A stretch of 8,887 nt of DNA, taken from UMGS1387 sp045577475 (lineage in GTDB: Bacteria > Bacillota > Clostridia > Oscillospirales > CAG-382). The notes below the pieces were generated by a model. It did not search any database. It was not told the DNA's origin and saw only the letters and a program-made list of their open reading frames with translations. Each line of letters begins with the position of its first letter. Positions within the stretch are counted from its first letter, which is position 1. The stretch spans positions 1 through 8,887 of the forward strand of contig JAZNIM010000214.1 of the NCBI GenBank assembly GCA_045577475.1, given 5' to 3'. This document shows positions 6,345 through 8,887 of this stretch, piece after piece. A program made the translations under genes and the position numbers.

Positions 6345-7877
6345 TCATGGAATAATTATAACCTTACCCGCAGGGATGCTGTTATCTTCAAGCTTGTTAA
6401 CCTGCTTTACAAGCTCAGGGGAAACGCTGTGCTTTTTAGCCAATGACCAGACACAGTCATCCTTGCAGGGGTAGCAAACAATTATTTCACCCTTTGGATG
6501 CTTTTGAACAGGCTGTTCTGTCTTTTCTGCCGAGCATATAACGGGAATGTATTCGCTCTGCTGAATTGTACCGTTAATGTCAAACTCGATTTCTGTTTCA
6601 AGACCGCCGTCCTTTACGGAGGCATTGCAGCCGCTTACGGTAAGTACATAGTCGAGAATGTCAGCGTCTGCACACTCATCCACCGGCACATGGAGGGTTA
6701 CGGGAATGTCAACGCACAGCATTTCACCCGAGGAATTTGTTCCCACAGCTTCAAGCAGGCATTTTACAACGGCAAAGGCTTTTCCCGACACCGTTTCGCT
6801 TGAAACCGAGCGTAAGCTTGCAAAACAGCCTGAAATGTCATATAAGCCCGAAATATCCCCGTGAACCGTTTCTTTTACTGATGAGCGGCAGTGCAAGGGC
6901 TTTGTTATTCTTTTGCATAACAGCTTTTTGCTTTCGGTCTGCAAGGCGTATTCTGTTGAAAATACGTCCTCTGCGGCGGTATACTCTTTGTTTTCACCTG
7001 CTGTGGCTGTAACGGTGTAGCGTATGTCAAAGGTGATAACTCTGCTTTCACCGTAGGAGTCAAAGGAGCAGGCACATTCAACGCTGTTAACGTCAATATA
7101 TGCACAGCATACCTGACCTTCCTTGATGCGTATGTCCTCAAGCTCACTTTTAAAATCCGCCTCAGATTCCACCGCAGCATATGAAGTGTCGCCTGAAGGT
7201 GCTGCTTCGTCGGCTGCACATTCATATAAAGCATAAAGTGACATTTTTCCGTCAATTACCATTTTTCCGTCCCCGGCGGTGCACTTTAATGAGTGAATGT
7301 TGACCTTTGGCAGAATTACTTCACTTGCGGCGGGACTGTCTTTTTCAAGGTTAAGCTCTGCACCTGTTGAAAGCACGTCGCTTTGAATGCTTATGCTTTC
7401 GCAAACCGTAATGCTTTTTGTAAGAACACATATATGGCTGTCGTTTTCATTCTTTTGGTAAAGCTCTGTTTCCTCGTTTGAATAAACGGTGCAGGCAGCA
7501 TGAACGGAGCCTTTTAACTGTATTTTTCTTCCTGACAGCGGCTTTGCGGAAAGAGAACCCATATAAACCGACGGAATTGAGCTATATTCGTTTTTTTCAT
7601 CAAAAGGCTCTTTAAAGGATATTGCAAAGCTTTCGTCAAAGACGGCACTTTTAATTTTTCCGCTGAAATCCGACAGGTAGATTACATGGAATTTTACGGG
7701 TACTTCCATGAAAGCTTTCAAGTCCTCGGTATAAAAACGGCACTTGTCAAAAACGGCATGTACCTTGATAATACGGGAAATTCCCGGAAGGTACTCGGGA
7801 AGGGAGTGCTCAAGGCTGAAAGCCTCGTCCTTTTTTGCATCATAAATAATTTTTTGTGTTGTTATACTTGTCTGCAT
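6345..7877 (-). CDS. sipL: SipL-like spore coat morphogenesis protein (DUF3794/SPOCS repeats and LysM)
   Basis: A 510-residue protein. About three DUF3794 (SPOCS) units can be seen at roughly 25-130, 185-300 and 340-445; the first holds FMEVPVKFHVIYLSDFSGKI, typical of the family. The last 48 residues (463-510) are a LysM domain (W-SLAKKH-V-P-LVKQVN, then IPAGKVIIIP). This order and length match SipL of Clostridioides difficile, a mother-cell protein that binds SpoIVA through its LysM domain and is required for coat attachment. ATG 7875-7877 is chosen because AGGAG lies 7 nt upstream; ATG 7881-7883 almost touches that site. The protein is cysteine-rich (21 Cys), with three in CYPCKDDC inside the LysM domain. 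A sigma-E promoter (7912-7941) precedes it and a SpoVM-like gene lies just upstream. It has no signal peptide, fitting the mother-cell cytosol. Confidence 0.87.
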   Translation of the reverse strand: MQTSITTQKIIYDAKKDEAFSLEHSLPEYLPGISRIIKVHAVFDKCRFYTEDLKAFMEVPVKFHVIYLSDFSGKIKSAVFDESFAISFKEPFDEKNEYSSIPSVYMGSLSAKPLSGRKIQLKGSVHAACTVYSNEETELYQKNENDSHICVLTKSITVCESISIQSDVLSTGAELNLEKDSPAASEVILPKVNIHSLKCTAGDGKMVIDGKMSLYALYECAADEAAPSGDTSYAAVESEADFKSELEDIRIKEGQVCCAYIDVNSVECACSFDSYGESRVITFDIRYTVTATAGENKEYTAAEDVFSTEYALQTESKKLLCKRITKPLHCRSSVKETVHGDISGLYDISGCFASLRSVSSETVSGKAFAVVKCLLEAVGTNSSGEMLCVDIPVTLHVPVDECADADILDYVLTVSGCNASVKDGGLETEIEFDINGTIQQSEYIPVICSAEKTEQPVQKHPKGEIIVCYPCKDDCVWSLAKKHSVSPELVKQVNKLEDNSIPAGKVIIIP

Positions 7878-7884
7878 AATCATT

Positions 7885-7889
7885 CTCCT
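7885..7889 (-). promoter_or_regulatory. Ribosome binding site deciding the SipL start
   Basis: AGGAG on the minus strand is 1 nt from ATG 7881-7883 but 7 nt from ATG 7875-7877, so the second ATG is the likely start. A TTG at 7893-7895 would place this site inside the coding region and is rejected. Confidence 0.75.
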
Positions 7890-7911
7890 TTGCAAAACTG
7901 CTTTTTATTTG

Positions 7912-7941
7912 ATTGTATGACGATGCTTTAATGATTATGAC
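7912..7941 (-). promoter_or_regulatory. Sigma-E (mother-cell) promoter of the SipL-like gene
   Basis: Reading the minus strand, GTCATAAT (7934-7941) and CATACAAT (7912-7919) are separated by 14 bp. This is very close to the sigma-E consensus known from Bacillus and Clostridioides (GTCATATT, about 14 bp, CATACAAT). The predicted start is near 7905, about 28 nt before the start codon and upstream of the AGGAG site. The promoter sits directly after the terminator of the SpoVM-like gene, so the SipL-like gene is an independent early mother-cell transcription unit. Confidence 0.82.
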
Positions 7942-7948
7942 TTGTAAT

Positions 7949-7971
7949 AAAAAAAGACGGCTGACGCCGCC
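7949..7971 (-). terminator. Rho-independent terminator after the SpoVM-like gene
   Basis: On the minus strand GGCGGC, loop GTCA, GCCGTC forms a 6-bp stem with one G-T wobble, followed by a run of seven T. It begins 5 nt after the stop codon of the 28-codon gene, which supports that gene being real. Confidence 0.75.
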
Positions 7972-7976
7972 ATGGA

Positions 7977-8063
7977 TTATTGTTGTTTATTACTTTTTAC
8001 CTTGAAGATGACAGACAGCATGTTTTTTAGGAATTTTGGCGGATTAACAAGCACAATTTTCAT
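7977..8063 (-). CDS. spoVM: SpoVM-like spore morphogenetic peptide
   Basis: A 28-residue ORF starting MKIVLVNPPKFL and ending KVKSNKQQ. It resembles SpoVM of Bacillus subtilis (26 residues, MK at the start, PKFL at 9-12, then an amphipathic helix with a basic end): here Pro9, Lys10, Phe11 and Leu12 are at the same positions. SpoVM binds the curved outer forespore membrane and anchors SpoIVA, the base of the coat. Support includes GGAGG (8071-8075) at 7 nt spacing, a terminator 5 nt after the stop, and the neighbouring SipL-like gene, another SpoIVA partner. It lies 22 nt downstream of the 49-residue membrane-protein gene and is probably cotranscribed with it. An extra proline at position 8 and Asn25 to Gln28 differ from the Bacillus form. 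Such short genes are often missed in automatic annotation. Confidence 0.85.
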   Translation of the reverse strand: MKIVLVNPPKFLKNMLSVIFKVKSNKQQ

Positions 8064-8085
8064 GGAAAAACCTCCGTGGTATGTA

Positions 8086-8235
8086 TTATTTACACATCAG
8101 AATAAGAGCACCTGCAACAACAATGAGCATTGCTTCAAGGCATATAAGAATGCCGTGGGGGAGGAATATGGCAAGCAAAATGCCAAGTCCCGCAGAAAAT
8201 AAACACAACCCCACGGTGCAGCACAGCTTTTTCAT
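8086..8235 (-). CDS. Small two-helix membrane protein upstream of spoVM
   Basis: A 49-residue ORF with ATG at 8233-8235 and a strong GGAGG (8243-8247) 7 nt upstream. It is almost entirely hydrophobic: helix 1 about residues 4-25, a short PHG turn at 26-28, helix 2 about 28-47, with one acidic residue (Glu34) in the second helix and Lys at both ends, as in a helical hairpin with both termini inside by the positive-inside rule. It contains five cysteines (5, 6, 11, 32, 48). I do not recognise the family. Its stop is 22 nt before the SpoVM-like start, so the two probably share a transcript. A possible sigma-E promoter (8263-8292) would make it a mother-cell protein. A role with SpoVM at the forespore or mother-cell membrane is inference from position only. 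Confidence 0.72.
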   Translation of the reverse strand: MKKLCCTVGLCLFSAGLGILLAIFLPHGILICLEAMLIVVAGALILMCK

Positions 8236-8262
8236 AACAATCCCTCCTTGTATGCTTAATAC

Positions 8263-8292
8263 AGTTTATGCGGGAGGGGAATACTTTGATAC
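8263..8292 (-). promoter_or_regulatory. Possible sigma-E promoter of the small membrane protein-spoVM pair
   Basis: On the minus strand CATAAACT (8263-8270) fits the sigma-E -10 pattern CATANANT. The segment 14 bp upstream, GTATCAAA (8285-8292), is only a weak -35 match. The predicted start near 8256 would leave the GGAGG site inside the leader. It is offered because the downstream genes look sporulation-specific and no sigma-A promoter is visible here. Confidence 0.35.
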
Positions 8293-8343
8293 TTTGTTTT
8301 CTTTCTTTTCCTTTTAAGTTACTTTTATGCTTGGCAGGGAGTT

Positions 8344-8363
8344 TCGACCTCTGCGGAGGTCGA
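8344..8363. repeat. Perfect 8-bp hairpin
   Basis: TCGACCTC (8344-8351), loop TGCG, GAGGTCGA (8356-8363). It has no T run on either side, so it is not a terminator. Confidence 0.85.
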
Positions 8364-8366
8364 GTC

Positions 8367-8390
8367 ATACTTTTCCCTCTGGAAAAGTAT
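8367..8390. repeat. Perfect 10-bp hairpin
   Basis: ATACTTTTCC (8367-8376), loop CTCT, GGAAAAGTAT (8381-8390). It lies 3 nt after the previous hairpin; the arms share ATACTTT with the tandem duplication at 8281-8296. Confidence 0.85.
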
Positions 8391-8399
8391 CAAAACAGC

Positions 8400-8443
8400 C
8401 CGCTCATCGGAAGACTAAATCCTTACGGATTTCAGGTCTTCCT
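8400..8443 (+). repeat. Left arm of a perfect 44-bp inverted repeat
   Basis: Begins CCGCTCATCGGAAG and ends CAGGTCTTCCT. Its exact reverse complement is at 8796-8839. The similarity continues 8 bp inward as CGCCGCGG with one inserted base on the right side. The arm is itself an imperfect hairpin (GAAGAC/GTCTTC outside, AAATCC/GGATTT inside, loop TTAC). Confidence 0.9.
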
Positions 8444-8537
8444 CGCCGCGGAGGCTATGGGTGTGGTGCGACTTGCTGTTGTGGCAAGGCAAGAAGTGTC
8501 TTTTTTTATCTGCGATACACAAGTGATATTTTACCGT

Positions 8538-8546
8538 TGTTATAAT
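8538..8546 (+). promoter_or_regulatory. Possible extended -10 promoter inside the inverted-repeat element
   Basis: TGTTATAAT matches the extended -10 form TGnTATAAT, but no good -35 box lies 16-18 bp upstream. Transcription from here would run into the structured segment 8585-8653. The call is weak and made from a single motif. Confidence 0.2.
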
Positions 8547-8584
8547 GGTCGAAAAGGGCAGCTTTTTTTAAGACCGCCATGCGG

Positions 8585-8653
8585 ATAGTGGTGCTTTCTG
8601 CTAAGGATAGTGTATATTCCTCAGTAAAACAGCAACGCACAAAGTACCACTAT
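8585..8653. repeat. Long imperfect hairpin inside the inverted-repeat element
   Basis: The 17-nt arm 8585-8601 (ATAGTGGTGCTTTCTGC) pairs with 8637-8653 (GCACAAAGTACCACTAT) with one G-T wobble and one mismatch. The 35-nt loop contains a further small AAGGA/TCCTC-like pairing. It could be a folded RNA or a repeat palindrome. Confidence 0.65.
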
Positions 8654-8795
8654 ACCCATAGTGTCCCAAGCAGTAACATTAAGTTTAACGCAGTACCTGC
8701 CAAACGCATTACAACCCATCGAGCGAAGCGACCGACTTGCCGAGATCAACGGGCGGAATCCTCAGCTACCTGCTGTCAGTAAGCCGCCGCGGCGT

Positions 8796-8839
8796 AGGAA
8801 GACCTGAAATCCGTAAGGATTTAGTCTTCCGATGAGCGG
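8796..8839 (-). repeat. Right arm of the perfect 44-bp inverted repeat
   Basis: Exact reverse complement of 8400-8443, separated from it by 352 bp. A 52-nt copy can be counted when the adjoining CGCCGCGG and its one-base insertion are included. Confidence 0.9.
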
Positions 8840-8850
8840 AAGCGTTTTTG

Positions 8851-8880
8851 CCTTCTTTTGACGCTTTGGTCAAAAGAAGG
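8851..8880. repeat. Perfect 12-bp hairpin near the window edge
   Basis: CCTTCTTTTGAC (8851-8862), loop GCTTTG, GTCAAAAGAAGG (8869-8880). It lies 11 nt outside the right arm of the inverted repeat, much as hairpins flank the left arm, so it may mark the right side of the same repeat element. Confidence 0.85.
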
Positions 8881-8887
8881 TCGACAC

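Larger units (their letters stand above)
8281..8887. other. Gene-free, hairpin-rich repeat region reaching the window edge
   Basis: No reading frame here has a convincing ribosome binding site, domain or codon pattern. The stretch begins with an 8-bp tandem duplication (ATACTTTG at 8281-8288 and 8289-8296). It then holds a series of perfect or near-perfect hairpins (8344-8363, 8367-8390, 8585-8653, 8851-8880) and a long inverted repeat (8400-8443 with 8796-8839). The density of palindromes suggests a dispersed non-coding repeat or MITE-like element rather than a decayed gene. The right boundary may lie outside the window. Confidence 0.65.

Noticed and set aside
8243..8257. CATACAAG on the minus strand as a sigma-E -10 box for the small membrane protein
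   Set aside because: It overlaps the ribosome binding site, so the transcript would start inside or after it, and no -35 box lies at the right distance.
8135..8368. 77-codon minus-strand frame overlapping the 49-residue gene
   Set aside because: It overlaps a better ORF in another frame that has a strong ribosome binding site and membrane helices; its own sequence is basic and low in pattern.
8268..8588. 106-codon plus-strand frame in the repeat region
   Set aside because: It reads straight through the hairpins and the left inverted-repeat arm, and has no domain. The GGGAGGGG before it is close to an ATG-like start only by chance; the stretch is better explained as non-coding repeat.
8344..8880. 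CRISPR array or insertion sequence in the right-end repeats
   Set aside because: There are no regularly spaced direct repeats and no transposase reading frame; the repeats are inverted palindromes.

Overview
The window looks like a chromosomal segment of a spore-forming, anaerobic Firmicute of the class Clostridia, most likely a gut or rumen Oscillospirales/Ruminococcaceae-type organism. The reasons are the moderate GC content, the strong AGGAGG-type ribosome binding sites, the sporulation genes (SpoVM-like and SipL-like proteins) and the carbohydrate-active enzymes without signal peptides. This placement is inference; no rRNA or other phylogenetic marker is present.

Layout. Positions 1-436 (+) hold the C-terminal end of a VanX-like D-Ala-D-Ala dipeptidase and a small TIGR04076-family protein, closed by a hairpin terminator. 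Positions 505-676 (+) are a compact tRNA unit: consensus promoter, tRNA-Arg(CCT), terminator. The tRNA carries a rare double change that swaps the near-universal G19-C56 tertiary pair for U19-A56. Four perfect copies of a 7-bp repeat follow, and then a catabolic gene run (721-4478, +): two tandem paralogous SGNH esterases of identical length (340 codons), the second broken by an in-frame amber codon, and a heparinase II/III-type polysaccharide lyase. A bidirectional terminator separates this run from a convergent GH36 alpha-galactosidase-like gene (4545-6269, -), which has its own consensus sigma-A promoter.

The right part (6345-8235, -) is a sporulation cluster. In transcription order it holds an unrecognised 49-residue two-helix membrane protein, a 28-residue SpoVM-like peptide, a terminator, a near-perfect sigma-E promoter, and a 510-residue SipL-like protein (DUF3794/SPOCS repeats plus C-terminal LysM). 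In known spore formers SpoVM and SipL are both partners of SpoIVA in building the coat base on the forespore surface, so their adjacency makes this a small coat-anchoring module. The 49-residue protein is the least understood member.

From about 8240 to the end (about 650 bp) there is no credible gene. The stretch is dense in hairpins and contains a perfect 44-bp inverted repeat (8400-8443 and 8796-8839), suggesting a MITE-like or other dispersed structured repeat.

The enzymes on the left probably act together inside the cell on imported oligosaccharides: esterases removing acyl groups, a lyase cleaving uronic-acid linkages, and GH36 removing alpha-galactosyl or related residues. No transporter or regulator is in the window, so the substrate cannot be named.
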